Positions 16,399 through 24,992 of a DNA stretch of 59,587 bases are shown piece by piece. A model generated the notes under the pieces. It searched no databases, was not told the DNA's origin, and worked only from the letters and a program-made list of their open reading frames with translations. This stretch comes from Mycobacterium colombiense (GTDB lineage: Bacteria > Actinomycetota > Actinomycetes > Mycobacteriales > Mycobacteriaceae). The stretch spans positions 1 through 59,587 of the forward strand of contig NZ_MBEI01000048.1 of the NCBI RefSeq assembly GCF_001953985.1. The letters are read 5' to 3'. Numbering within the stretch: position 1 is the stretch's first letter; each line of letters starts with the position of its first letter. Both the position numbers and the translations under genes were made by a program.

Positions 16399-17601
16399 TC
16401 AAAACGGGTCGGCGGAGTAGCACACCGCGCCGCCGAAGTGCGGCGAGGAATGGCACGCCAGCCCGATCGTCGCTTTTTCGTGTTGCCTCTCCCCGGCTCG
16501 CCGGGCCAGTTGCAGGTAGCACTCGAGCATCTGCGGGATCCCGTGCATCCGCCCATTTCCCAGCGCGCCGCCTCCCGACAGCGCGGGGATGGCGCCGCGG
16601 CGGTCACTGTCGATGCCGCCGGCCTCGACGAAGCGATGCGCCTCGCCGGCCGCGCACAATCCCAATACCTCCAGCCACAGCCAGACGAACAGCGAAAAGC
16701 CGTCGTACACCTGCGGCAAATCGACGTCGGCGCCGGTGATTCCGGCGTGCTCCCACAGCCGCCGCGCCGTCTGCGCGCCGCCCTCGACGATGTCGTCCAG
16801 CGGCCAGTGCAGGGGAAGGCGCCGCCGGGCCGGCATGCCGGAGGCATAGCCGGTGACATACACCGGGCGATGCGGCCCGTCCTTCGCGCGGTCGGCGGAG
16901 GTGAGCACGAACGCGGCCACGCCGTCGACGGGAATGTCGCAGTCGTAGCGGCAGACCGGGTCGAACAGCATTGGTGCCGAGAGGTATTCGTCCGCGGTCA
17001 GCGGGCGATCGTGCCAGTACGACCACGGGATGCGGGCGCCGTTCTTGCGCGCCTCCACCACCACGGCGGCCATCGACTCCCGTCGCGCGCCGAAGCGCTG
17101 CAGATATTCGTTGTGCGGCAGGGCGATCATGGCCAACGGCCCGAAAAAGCCTTGCGGCGCCGTCCATTGCTGTTGGCCGCGCGCCTCGCGCATCGGGTTG
17201 GCGTGGTAGCGCCCGGCCGGGTTGTGCAGGGCGCGATGCAGCAGCACGTAGTCCGCGGCGCCGCTGGCGACCGCGTTGACGGCCATGCCCACCGAGCCGG
17301 TGATCTGGCCGATGCCCTCGAAACCGGCGACGTAACGCGGTGTGGCCCCGAGGTGTTGGGCGAGCCAGGCCGATGAGACGGTGCTGACACCGTCTTCGGC
17401 GGCCTGGCCTCCTGCGCTGGGCAGCAGGCTCGAGCTGACGAATCCGTCGATCTGGTCGTCGCGCAGTCCTGCGTCGGCGATGGCGGCGCGGGCGGTGTCG
17501 ACGGCGAGGGTGCCCAGGGTGCGGTCGGCGCGGCGGCACACCTGGCTGTGCGCGTAGCCGACGATGGCGACCTTGTTGCTCGCGGCGAATCGGCCGCTCA
17601 C
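16399..17601 (-). CDS. Thiolase-fold lipid-transfer/acyl-CoA lyase-type protein
   Basis: 400 residues of the SCP2-thiolase-like family. The opening NKVAIVGYAHSQ and the thiolase N-domain GFEGIGQITGSVGMAVNAVASGAADY, at roughly residues 95-120, are typical. The usual nucleophilic cysteine position in this loop is not occupied by Cys. The C-domain has CAAGEAHRFV-like and SGGGALGNGRMHG blocks. Proteins of this kind pair with a DUF35 partner, in steroid side-chain aldolases (Ltp2-ChsH2) or thiolases. The immediately upstream DUF35 gene overlaps it by four bases, which supports such a complex. It would cleave or form a C-C bond of a CoA thioester; the substrate is unknown. Confidence 0.78.
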   Translation of the reverse strand: MSGRFAASNKVAIVGYAHSQVCRRADRTLGTLAVDTARAAIADAGLRDDQIDGFVSSSLLPSAGGQAAEDGVSTVSSAWLAQHLGATPRYVAGFEGIGQITGSVGMAVNAVASGAADYVLLHRALHNPAGRYHANPMREARGQQQWTAPQGFFGPLAMIALPHNEYLQRFGARRESMAAVVVEARKNGARIPWSYWHDRPLTADEYLSAPMLFDPVCRYDCDIPVDGVAAFVLTSADRAKDGPHRPVYVTGYASGMPARRRLPLHWPLDDIVEGGAQTARRLWEHAGITGADVDLPQVYDGFSLFVWLWLEVLGLCAAGEAHRFVEAGGIDSDRRGAIPALSGGGALGNGRMHGIPQMLECYLQLARRAGERQHEKATIGLACHSSPHFGGAVCYSADPF

Positions 17602-18011
17602 GTCAGCTCGAATGCGGGGAGGGCCACGCCGGGTGCGAGGTCTTCGAAACCGACTGTGACAGCGTCACCGACGCGCAGCGGCGCGTCGACACCGTCCAGC
17701 AGGCGGCCGATGAGGCGCAGCTCGGCCTGTTCGACGAGTTCGACGTCGACGAGCACGAAGGGAATGTCGTCGTCGAAGCCGGGCAGGAAGGCCTGGCGCA
17801 CCACGGTCCAGGATCGAACGACGCCGCGTCCGCTCACCGGCGTGAACTCAAAGCCCGGATCGGTTGAGTGGCAATGCGGGCACACCATATCGGGGGGCAC
17901 GCTGAACCGTCCGCATCGCGCGCAGCGCGCCACGGTGAGCACGTGGTCGGCCGCGGCCGACCAGTATGGCGCCGAGGTGTCGTCGGGAACCGGCAGCGGC
18001 CGTCCGCTCAC
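17598..18011 (-). CDS. DUF35 OB-fold zinc-ribbon partner protein
   Basis: 137 residues. A rubredoxin-like zinc ribbon with two CxxC pairs (CARCGRFSVPPDMVCPHC, about residues 30-47) is followed by an OB-fold (SGRGVVRSWTVVRQAF, FVLVDVELVEQ, RLIGRL). This is the DUF35/ChsH2-C family. Its members bind and activate thiolase-like or hydratase partners and may hold the acyl-CoA. Both ends overlap neighbours by ATGA, so translation is coupled to the CoA-transferase upstream and the thiolase downstream. Confidence 0.85.
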   Translation of the reverse strand: MSGRPLPVPDDTSAPYWSAAADHVLTVARCARCGRFSVPPDMVCPHCHSTDPGFEFTPVSGRGVVRSWTVVRQAFLPGFDDDIPFVLVDVELVEQAELRLIGRLLDGVDAPLRVGDAVTVGFEDLAPGVALPAFELT

Positions 18012-19219
18012 GGAATCACGCCCTGGTCGGCCAGTTCGGCGATGCGGTCCCAGTCATACCCGAGCTCGGCCAGCAGCGCCTCGGTGTGCTCGCCGTGCTC
18101 GGGTGCGCGCCGCATCGGGGGTGCCTGCTCGTCGAGTTGCAGCGGCACCGTCGGCAACCGGTAGGCCTGGCCGTCGTCGAGCCGGACCTCGCCCACGTAG
18201 CCGTTGGCGATCACCTGCGGATCTTCGGCTACCTCCGAGACGGATTGCACTGGGGCCCAGGGTGCGTCGAGTTTGGCCAGTAGCTCTTTCCATTCGGCGA
18301 GGGTGCGGCGTGCGAAGACGGCGTCCAGCTCGGCCACGCAGGCCGCACAGTTGGCGCGCCGGGCCGCCAGGTCCGCAAACCGCGGGTCGTCGATCAGGTC
18401 GGCGCGCCCGACCAGCCGACAGAATTCCGCCCAGTACCGGTCGCCTTGCAGGAACATCAGTTGGAGGTGGCGGCCGTCCCTGGTGCGGTAGTTACCGGTC
18501 AGCGGGTTGACCTGGGGGCCGCGGCCACCGACGGGCCCGGCCTCGCCGCCGTTGAGCACCGCGAGCAGATCCGACGACAGCATCCACATCGCGGTGGCCA
18601 GCAGCGAGACGTCCACGATTGAGCCGACCCCGGTCTTGGCCCGCTTGAGCAAGGCGGCCGCGATGCCGAAAGCCAGTGCCATGGCCCCGTTTCGATCGCC
18701 CATCGCGCCGCGCTGGCTGATCGGGTAGTCGCGTTCGGGCGGGGTCAGGATGTGACCCACTCCCCCGCGCGCCCAAAACGCCGAGCTGTCGTAGCCGGGC
18801 TGATTGGCGTCCGGGCCACGCATTCCGAAGCCATGGCCGCGGGCGTAGATGAGGCTGGGATAGCGGTCGCGCAGCGTGTCTGCGTCCAGGCCGAGCCGGC
18901 TCAGCGCGCCGGGGCGCAGGCTGGTGAGGAAAACGTCTGCGGTGGAGAGCAATTCGTGCAGCACCGACATGCCGGTCGCGTGCCGCAGGTTCAGCGCCAC
19001 CGACCGCTTGCCGCGATTCGCCAGGGCCATCGAAAGGTTGACGCCGTCGCGGTCCGTGCCGATGCCCTGGGTGGCCAGCCCCCGGTACGGGTCGCCGTCG
19101 AGGCGCTCGATGCGGATGACGTCGGCGCCCCAGTCGGCCAACAGCGCGCCGGCCACCGGGACGAAAACCCATTGCGCCAGTTCGACCACGCGCAGCCCGT
19201 CAAAAGCGCCCTGGTCCAT
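18008..19219 (-). CDS. Family III (CaiB/BaiF) CoA-transferase
   Basis: 403 residues starting DGLRVVELAQWVFVPVAGALLADWGADVIRIE, the classic family III opening. It continues with NRGKRSVALNL, then a GHGFGMRGP loop and GDRNGAMALAFGIAAAL. In this family a conserved aspartate forms the acyl-enzyme; it should lie near residue 170 around GAMGDRNG. The reaction moves CoA between acids, here probably to activate an acid intermediate or recycle CoA. It is the third gene of the hydrolase-kinase-CoA-transferase-DUF35-thiolase operon. Confidence 0.88.
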   Translation of the reverse strand: MDQGAFDGLRVVELAQWVFVPVAGALLADWGADVIRIERLDGDPYRGLATQGIGTDRDGVNLSMALANRGKRSVALNLRHATGMSVLHELLSTADVFLTSLRPGALSRLGLDADTLRDRYPSLIYARGHGFGMRGPDANQPGYDSSAFWARGGVGHILTPPERDYPISQRGAMGDRNGAMALAFGIAAALLKRAKTGVGSIVDVSLLATAMWMLSSDLLAVLNGGEAGPVGGRGPQVNPLTGNYRTRDGRHLQLMFLQGDRYWAEFCRLVGRADLIDDPRFADLAARRANCAACVAELDAVFARRTLAEWKELLAKLDAPWAPVQSVSEVAEDPQVIANGYVGEVRLDDGQAYRLPTVPLQLDEQAPPMRRAPEHGEHTEALLAELGYDWDRIAELADQGVIP

Positions 19220-20272
19220 CTACTGCCTCCTCGAACTCTGCACCGCCGACAGCGCGTCGTGATCCGCGACCGCCGTGCCCAGCCGGTGCAGCAGCATGGC
19301 GATGATCGCCGACTGCACTTTGGTCGTGATGCCCCACAGAAAAAAGCCGTGCACCATGCCGAACGCGATGGCGCGCCAGGCGTCGTCCCATGGCGGCGGT
19401 GTGACGCCGTGCGAGGCGAGGGCATCGAGATAGTGCCGCAACAGGTCTCGTTCGGTACGGCGCCGCTCTTCCACGGTCAGCGTCGAGGCGATGTGGTAGC
19501 CGACATCGAGAGACCACATGCCGCGTTGGACGAGTTGCCAATCGACCAGGGATCCGGCGCCGGCCGCGTCGAGAAAGACGTTGCCCACGTGCGCATCACC
19601 GTGAATGACGCACCGGGGTTCGGAGACCATCTCGGGGGCCGCCAGGACGCGGTAGGCGTCGACGAGCCGGCGCGCATCGCGAACCTCGTTGGGAATCCGT
19701 TGCCCGTTGGGGCCGTCGAAGTTGCGGCCGATGATGTCGAGGGTGGCCGGCAGCCCCCACACTTCCAGCGCCCGCCCCAGCCGTGGCGCGAGCCACGGCG
19801 CGATGGCGCAGCGAGCCGAGTCCCATGTTGCCGCGTGCAGCCGCGCGAACTCGGCGAGCGTCTGGGCGGTCTGATCGGGAGTGTATGCGCTGTTGCCGTC
19901 CAGGAACGTGGCACCCTGGGCGGCAACGTCTTCGGTGACGATGACGCCGTGCCGGGTTTCCGGATCGACGTCGGCGTAGACGCTGTGCAGGGTGCGCACG
20001 CCGGTCGCGGCGGCGAGGTCGCGATAGAAGTGGGCCTCGGGCGCGCCGATATAGCGTGCGGCCCGGCCGATCTCGTTGAAGTAGCCCTTGACGCACAGGT
20101 TCTGCGAACGGCCGTCGGCGCAGCGGATTGTGAATCTCGCATTAGTGGAGATCCGATCAACGATCGGACCGGGCGTCACCTCAAAGACGTCGGCGCCCAG
20201 CGCGGCGGTGAGCCATTCCGGGGACAGCGCCTGCTCGAGGCTGTCCGGCACGGGAACGGTTGCCACGCTCAT
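19220..20272 (-). CDS. Aminoglycoside-phosphotransferase-fold (APH/EcKinase-like) kinase
   Basis: 350 residues. The catalytic loop is VIHGDAHVGNVFLD, near residue 220, and the metal-binding aspartate is in LVDWQLVQRG, near residue 240. The N-lobe contains LCVKGYF (lysine) and a conserved acidic helix. It belongs to the phosphotransferase family often found in mycobacterial steroid/terpenoid clusters, where it is usually annotated only as 'phosphotransferase'. The substrate, probably a small alcohol, is unknown. The ATG at 20272 overlaps the stop of the upstream hydrolase gene (ATGA). Confidence 0.78.
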   Translation of the reverse strand: MSVATVPVPDSLEQALSPEWLTAALGADVFEVTPGPIVDRISTNARFTIRCADGRSQNLCVKGYFNEIGRAARYIGAPEAHFYRDLAAATGVRTLHSVYADVDPETRHGVIVTEDVAAQGATFLDGNSAYTPDQTAQTLAEFARLHAATWDSARCAIAPWLAPRLGRALEVWGLPATLDIIGRNFDGPNGQRIPNEVRDARRLVDAYRVLAAPEMVSEPRCVIHGDAHVGNVFLDAAGAGSLVDWQLVQRGMWSLDVGYHIASTLTVEERRRTERDLLRHYLDALASHGVTPPPWDDAWRAIAFGMVHGFFLWGITTKVQSAIIAMLLHRLGTAVADHDALSAVQSSRRQ

Positions 20273-21621
20273 GCCGGTGCCGTCAGCCGTGCGAAGGCGG
20301 CATGCGCTTTCGCGGCCTGGTCTTTCAGCAATGACGCGCGGTCGTCCTTCAGGAGGTATCCGGCCCGGATAGTGTCGTCGAGGCTGATCGTGAACTCGGC
20401 GAGGTAGGCCCGCACGTCGCCGTAGCGCTCGGCGAGCACCTCGTAGGGCAATGGCACCTCGTGGCCCGCGAGCTTGCACAGCGGCCCCGGCGTCGAATGT
20501 GCCTCGTAGCGTGCGATCGGCACGGCGAGGAATGGCGACGGCACCCCGCCGATGGCATTGCCGAACCGGTCGACGGCCGCCTGGGCCACCGCATCGTCGA
20601 TGCTGAGCGCGATGCGCGGCGCCGTGGGCGGCGTGACGCCGTCCTCGGCCCAACGGAAGAGATTCCGTAATGCGGCGCGGACGAACGCCGACATCGGAAA
20701 ACTCGAGCCGTTCCCGTCGCACCCGGGGATCCTGGCGGCGTGGGGTGCGCCGGCGATCTCGTACAGCCGGAACCGGTCCCCCGCGGCGTCGCCGTCCTCG
20801 CGCCGCACCGACGCACTGCCGGGGTTGACGAACTCTTCGAAGCTGAATCCCTCAACGTCGGTTTGTGGTTGGACCTCGATGACCGGAACCTGGCAAGGCG
20901 GCATCGCCGCGTACTCGAAGCGCGGCAGGCCTTCTCCCACCGCGAGCGGCGTCAGGCTGGCCGCATGACAGGCGGGGAAGAATCCGTCGTAGGCGGGACG
21001 GCCGTCGCCGGTGCGGGTCAGCGCGCCGAATGACGCGGCGAAAGTGGCGGTGTCGACGCTGCTTTGGGAGTAGCCGCCCAGGTAGACGTGCCGGACCGGC
21101 AAGTGGCGCAACGGGCTGCGTCGGCCGCCCTCCTTGAGCACCGCGCCGATCGCCCGCAACAGGTCCCAGACCAAGTCATTGGAAGGGATCTCGACGTCGG
21201 CGTAGCGCTGCGGGTCGTAGCCCTTGAGTTGTGTTGCCGACGTGGTACGCACGGTGATGCCGATCCACGCGTCGCCCTGCGCCTGCAGCAAGGTGGCGAC
21301 ATGCAACCACAAAGCGTCGCGGTCGAGGCCATAGGTGGTGTTGAACGGCTCGACAACGACCCGGCCGCTGAAGCGGGACGCGTCTTTCGGGTAGCGGGCC
21401 AGCACGCGGGTCACGTAGCGGTGTCCGTCGCTGACCACCCTGGCCGGTCCGGTGGCGGGCCCGGCGTAGCAGCTGGCCGTGCCGGAGAGCAGGTACTCGA
21501 ACTCCGCGTATTCGTTTGAAAACTCGGGCAGGTCTTCGTCGAACTGGGACGGCGGCCGGGTTGCGCTGGTCTCCGAAACCCCCGAACCGCAAGGCACCTC
21601 TTCCAACTCGGTCATGGCCAT
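20269..21621 (-). CDS. Alpha/beta-hydrolase-domain protein (Abhydrolase_10-like)
   Basis: About 450 residues with a GGYSQS nucleophile elbow. The family shares RYVTRVLARYPKD, VVVEPFNTT, HLPVRHVYLGGYSQS and a late GAPHAARIP histidine block. No signal peptide is seen. It would hydrolyse an ester or lactone of the catabolic substrate. The start at 21621 (MAMTELEE) or 21615 is preferred over 21696, because the upstream in-frame stretch crosses the operator at 21698-21712 at its edge and has no family character. It is the first gene of a five-gene operon running to the thiolase. Confidence 0.72.
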   Translation of the reverse strand: MAMTELEEVPCGSGVSETSATRPPSQFDEDLPEFSNEYAEFEYLLSGTASCYAGPATGPARVVSDGHRYVTRVLARYPKDASRFSGRVVVEPFNTTYGLDRDALWLHVATLLQAQGDAWIGITVRTTSATQLKGYDPQRYADVEIPSNDLVWDLLRAIGAVLKEGGRRSPLRHLPVRHVYLGGYSQSSVDTATFAASFGALTRTGDGRPAYDGFFPACHAASLTPLAVGEGLPRFEYAAMPPCQVPVIEVQPQTDVEGFSFEEFVNPGSASVRREDGDAAGDRFRLYEIAGAPHAARIPGCDGNGSSFPMSAFVRAALRNLFRWAEDGVTPPTAPRIALSIDDAVAQAAVDRFGNAIGGVPSPFLAVPIARYEAHSTPGPLCKLAGHEVPLPYEVLAERYGDVRAYLAEFTISLDDTIRAGYLLKDDRASLLKDQAAKAHAAFARLTAPA

Positions 21622-21697
21622 GCCGCAAGCCTTCCAGAACCGCGCAGGGATGTCAGCAACTTTCCCGCACTTTCTATCGAAAAAAGCGTCGTGCAAG

Positions 21698-21712
21698 TAG
21701 AATTGACTTCTC
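21698..21712. promoter_or_regulatory. TAGAA-N5-TTCTA operator, site 2
   Basis: TAGAATTGACTTCTC, in the intergenic region between the leftward hydrolase operon and the rightward secreted-protein gene. It could control both directions. Confidence 0.55.
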
Positions 21713-21746
21713 GAACCGTAGGAAATGAAGATCTCCGAGGAGCGTC

Positions 21747-22208
21747 ATGGGTTCTGCGCGACGGCTCGCCTTGAAGACCTCGACGCTCGCCGGCGCTCTG
21801 GCCGTCGCGGCCGCGGCATGCCCGCCAATCGCCTGGGCTGCCATGCCTTTCGGCAACTACGACCTCCACGTCGAGGGCAGATACGACTTTCACACCTGGC
21901 TGTGGGCGATCACCGCATGCCCGGGAGGCGGCTGCGTGCATGTGAATGCCATCGCCAGACCGGTGGCCAAGGCGTTCCCGTACATCGGGGACGCGCGGTC
22001 GGTCGACGGCCAATACGTCTTGACGGTCGACGTTCCCGACGGGCTGAGGTGTGACGACATCTATTATGGCCCAACGGTTCCCACCCATGATATCTACACG
22101 TGGGATCCGAACTCGTTGGCCGGTTCGCTGCAGTCCTCCTTCGACGCGGGTTGCCATGGAGCGCCCGCCGGTTCCTACACGTATCCGTTCACGTTGTCAC
22201 GCTTGTAA
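21747..22208 (+). CDS. Secreted protein of unknown function
   Basis: 153 residues. A signal peptide covers about residues 1-32 (LAGALAVAAAACPPIAWAA). The mature part has four cysteines in CPGGGC, RCDD and GCHG contexts and a GNYDLHVEGRYDFHTWLWAITAC opening, a layout seen in other mycobacterial secreted hypotheticals. GAGGAG lies a few bases before the ATG. It diverges from the hydrolase operon and shares its promoter region with operator site 2. Its 3' end overlaps the convergent cupin gene by 12 bases. Confidence 0.6.
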   Translation: MGSARRLALKTSTLAGALAVAAAACPPIAWAAMPFGNYDLHVEGRYDFHTWLWAITACPGGGCVHVNAIARPVAKAFPYIGDARSVDGQYVLTVDVPDGLRCDDIYYGPTVPTHDIYTWDPNSLAGSLQSSFDAGCHGAPAGSYTYPFTLSRL

Positions 22209-22622
22209 CTCTCGCTCCCGCTGAGCGAGTTCGGCCTTCTGCCCGGCCCTTTGCATCGCATCCATGCACTGCTGCAATGCGAACGCCGGGTTCAGCTCGA
22301 GCGCCTTGGTTCGTTCGGGATAGATCAGGATGTGTCCGGCCGGAAAGAAATACACCTCGCCGGCCGTCGCCGTCTCGTCCGGCCAGTCGGTGTTCGGATA
22401 GGTCGCGCGGATCGAGCCTTCGAAGATGTATCCGTAGTGCGGACAGGGGCATACGCCGCCGGGAAGTCCGCCGAATTGGTAGAGCTGCGTGCAGTCCAGC
22501 GGCCCGGTGGTCGTGTACCCGACCTCCATGTCGCCCCACTGCACCGAACGGAAGTTGTCGCCGACCGCCGGCCACCGCCCCGCTCCTCCGCTGGGCAGCT
22601 CGTCCGGTTTTGCATGGGGCAT
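22197..22622 (-). CDS. Cupin-fold protein
   Basis: 141 residues. The cupin core reads YQFGGLPGGVCPCPHYGYIFEGSIRATYP followed by GEVYFFPAGHI. It has one cupin-1 histidine (PHYGYI) and the cupin-2 histidine (AGH), so a metal site is possible but incomplete. The C-terminus is a charged helix (AFALQQCMDAMQRAGQKAEL). The role is unknown; in this setting it may be a small isomerase or sensor. It is the last gene of the long operon starting at 28466, nine bases after the TetR stop. Confidence 0.7.
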   Translation of the reverse strand: MPHAKPDELPSGGAGRWPAVGDNFRSVQWGDMEVGYTTTGPLDCTQLYQFGGLPGGVCPCPHYGYIFEGSIRATYPNTDWPDETATAGEVYFFPAGHILIYPERTKALELNPAFALQQCMDAMQRAGQKAELAQRERELQA

Positions 22623-22631
22623 GTCGTACCT

Positions 22632-23318
22632 CTATTTCGATCGGCTACCACGCGACTTGCGTGTGGTTCCGCCCAACGCGGTCAGGCAGAACTGCCACAG
22701 CTGCTCTTTGACGTCGACCTCGCGCGGTGCGTAGGCGTAGTAGTGGTACACCGAGCGCACCAGTTCGGCGACGAACCAGGCCGCCCATTTCGGGTCCGCC
22801 GGAGCCAGCAGCCCGGCGTCGATGCCGGCGTTGATCTCGCCCAGCAGCAGATCGACGAACGGCTTCTCCGCCTCGGCGAGCTCGTCGGGGAAGATCCGGT
22901 GCAGCCGCCAGTGCGTCGACACGACGAACTTGGCGGTGCCGCCGTCGCCTTCCTCGCTGTCGAGCACCTCGATGACCGCGGTGACGTAGAAGCGCAACCG
23001 CGCGACCGGGTCGGGCAAGTCCCGGGCGGCGTCCGTCCAGCGGGCACACGCGTCGGTCATCGCATCGGCGATCACCGCCAGCAGCAGTTCGTCTTTGGTG
23101 GCGAAGTAGCGGTAGAAGGTCTGCAGCGCGACGCCCGCCTCTTTGACCAGCTCCTGGGTGGTGAAGCTGTCGCCCTTCTCGCGGATCAGCCGCAGAGCGG
23201 CGTCGAGCATCAGCCTGACCTGGTTGGCGATGCGTTCGCGCGAACGCTGCACCGCCGCTGACCGCTCCGCGGCCCGTTCTTCAGCACGTGACACCGAAGA
23301 AATGCTAGCCGTGGTCAT
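22632..23318 (-). CDS. TetR-family regulator, paralogue of 15677-16336
   Basis: 228 residues. The helix-turn-helix is TTQELVKEAGVALQTFYRYFATKDELL (about residues 51-77), almost the same recognition helix as the TetR at 15677. ATG 23318 overlaps the stop of the F420-type gene (ATGA), so it is translated within the catabolic operon and would sense that pathway's intermediate. A likely target is the TAGAA-N5-TTCTA element at 28493-28507 in front of this operon. Confidence 0.85.
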   Translation of the reverse strand: MTTASISSVSRAEERAAERSAAVQRSRERIANQVRLMLDAALRLIREKGDSFTTQELVKEAGVALQTFYRYFATKDELLLAVIADAMTDACARWTDAARDLPDPVARLRFYVTAVIEVLDSEEGDGGTAKFVVSTHWRLHRIFPDELAEAEKPFVDLLLGEINAGIDAGLLAPADPKWAAWFVAELVRSVYHYYAYAPREVDVKEQLWQFCLTALGGTTRKSRGSRSK

Positions 23319-23749
23319 GCCGGTATGAGTAGCACGACGGGGATGTCGCGCTCGGTTCGTGACTGGTAGACGTCGTAGTTGGGCCACACGTCGGTCATGA
23401 TCTTCCACAGTCGCGGCTTCTCGGCGGCCGACGCGGTGCGCGCCACGACCGCCAACTCGTCGGCTTGCACCTGAATGCCGGCCGCCGGATTGGCTTGCAG
23501 ATTCAGATACCACGACGGGTGCCGCGGCGCGCCGCCCATGGAGGCCACCACCAGATAGTCGTCGCCGTCGCGGCCGAAGATCAGCGCCGACGTGAGTGTG
23601 CGGCCGGTGCGACGCCCGGTCACCGTGAGCAGCAAGGTCGGAACGCCGTTCCACAGATAGCCGGTCTCGCCGCCGGTTTCGCGGTACGCGCGCACGTGGT
23701 CCTCGCCGACCAGCAACAGGTCGGGCGGCGTGTAGCCCGGTTCAGACAT
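23315..23749 (-). CDS. Deazaflavin (F420)-dependent nitroreductase-family protein
   Basis: 144 residues, the size of the Ddn/FDOR family. Typical blocks are LLLTVTGRRTGRTLTSALIFGRDGDDYLVVASMGGAPRHPSWYLNL and a late WPNYDVYQSRTERDIPVVLL. The TGRKSG-like loop binds F420. Such proteins use F420H2 to reduce enones, quinones or nitro compounds. In this operon it may reduce a double bond of the catabolic intermediate. It overlaps the P450 gene upstream by eight bases. Confidence 0.85.
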   Translation of the reverse strand: MSEPGYTPPDLLLVGEDHVRAYRETGGETGYLWNGVPTLLLTVTGRRTGRTLTSALIFGRDGDDYLVVASMGGAPRHPSWYLNLQANPAAGIQVQADELAVVARTASAAEKPRLWKIMTDVWPNYDVYQSRTERDIPVVLLIPA

Positions 23750-24992
23750 CGAACACCACCGGTATGGCGGTCGCCCCGCGCTCGTACATTCCGACGAAGC
23801 GGGGCGGTTCGGCGTCGGGATCCAGCCGTAGGTTGGGCAGCCGGTCGAGCAGCGCCGAGATCGCGATGGTCATTTCGGCGCGGGCGACGTGCATGCCGAG
23901 GCAGATGTGTGAGCCCTGGCCGAAACCCAACGACGGCTTGAACTTTCGCTCGATGTCGTACTCGTCGGGACGGTCCCAGCGGGCGGGATCCCGGTTGGCC
24001 GCGCCCAGCGCGAGGTGCACGACGGACCCGGCGGGGATCGACACGCCGGCCAGTTCGGTGTCGGCCATCACCCAGCGGGAGAACATCGGATCGGTCGGCA
24101 TCCACCGGATGGCCTCCTCGATCGCGGGCCGCAAGAGCTGGCGGTCGGCGCGCACCGCCTCGAGGAGATCGGGACGCTGCAGCAGCGTCGTCAGCGTCGT
24201 GCCCATCTGCTTCCAGGTGGTGCCCGAGCCCGCGCCGAGCAACAGCAGTACGAATGAATCGATTTCGCGATCGGTGAGCCGGTCCTTGGCACCGTCTTCG
24301 TCGATGAGCTCAGCTTGCACGAGGACGCTGATCAGGTCGTCGCGTGGCTCCTCGCGGCGGGCGGCGATGACTGGCTTGAGTAGGTCGACCACCTTCTGCG
24401 GATCCCGCGCCAGCGCCTCGCGGATATCAAGGGCCTGCTCGACGGGCACGCCGAAACTGCCGGTGATGGTCAGCACGGGGATGGCCGCGCAGAAGTCGAC
24501 GTTGAGTTCGGCGCGCCCCTCGTGAACCAGCCCGTCGATCAGCAGGTCCACCGTCTCGGAGATCCAATTGTCGATCCACCACTTGCCATTCGCCGGCAGG
24601 AACGACGGCTGGACCAGCGCGCGATAGCGCCGGTGCTGCTCGCCGTTCATCGACAGCATGCTGTTGGTCAGGCCCAGTGGGCCGTTCTCGAGGTCGACGG
24701 GCTCCGGGGACGAGGCGAACACCTCCGGGTGGCGGTAGGCGATCATGCAGGAGTCGTAGTCGAACACCGTGAAATGCGGGCAGTCCGGATACGGCAGCCC
24801 GTGGAAGAACATCATGTCGGTGCTACCCGTCAGCTCGTGCAGGACGCCGGGCAGCACCGGACCCTCCTCGCGCAGCCGGTGCCACACCGGATACGGATCG
24901 TCCTCGTAAGCGCCACCGGCCCAAGCGTTGTAGGAGCTGCGCAGGTCGAACAGCTCGCGCAGTCGGTCGCGATCCAATGCGGGAGCGGTCAT
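23742..24992 (-). CDS. Cytochrome P450 with atypical I-helix
   Basis: 416 residues. The ExxR motif is EEAIR and the heme loop is FGQGSHICLG with the cysteine at residue 364. The I-helix reads LLLGAGSGTTWKQM: the acidic residue that normally precedes the threonine is a glycine. This P450 may therefore handle proton delivery differently or use peroxide. The start at 24992 overlaps the SDR stop (ATGA). The apparent longer frame reaching 25832 is only open sequence antisense to nothing and out of frame with the SDR. Confidence 0.88.
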   Translation of the reverse strand: MTAPALDRDRLRELFDLRSSYNAWAGGAYEDDPYPVWHRLREEGPVLPGVLHELTGSTDMMFFHGLPYPDCPHFTVFDYDSCMIAYRHPEVFASSPEPVDLENGPLGLTNSMLSMNGEQHRRYRALVQPSFLPANGKWWIDNWISETVDLLIDGLVHEGRAELNVDFCAAIPVLTITGSFGVPVEQALDIREALARDPQKVVDLLKPVIAARREEPRDDLISVLVQAELIDEDGAKDRLTDREIDSFVLLLLGAGSGTTWKQMGTTLTTLLQRPDLLEAVRADRQLLRPAIEEAIRWMPTDPMFSRWVMADTELAGVSIPAGSVVHLALGAANRDPARWDRPDEYDIERKFKPSLGFGQGSHICLGMHVARAEMTIAISALLDRLPNLRLDPDAEPPRFVGMYERGATAIPVVFDV

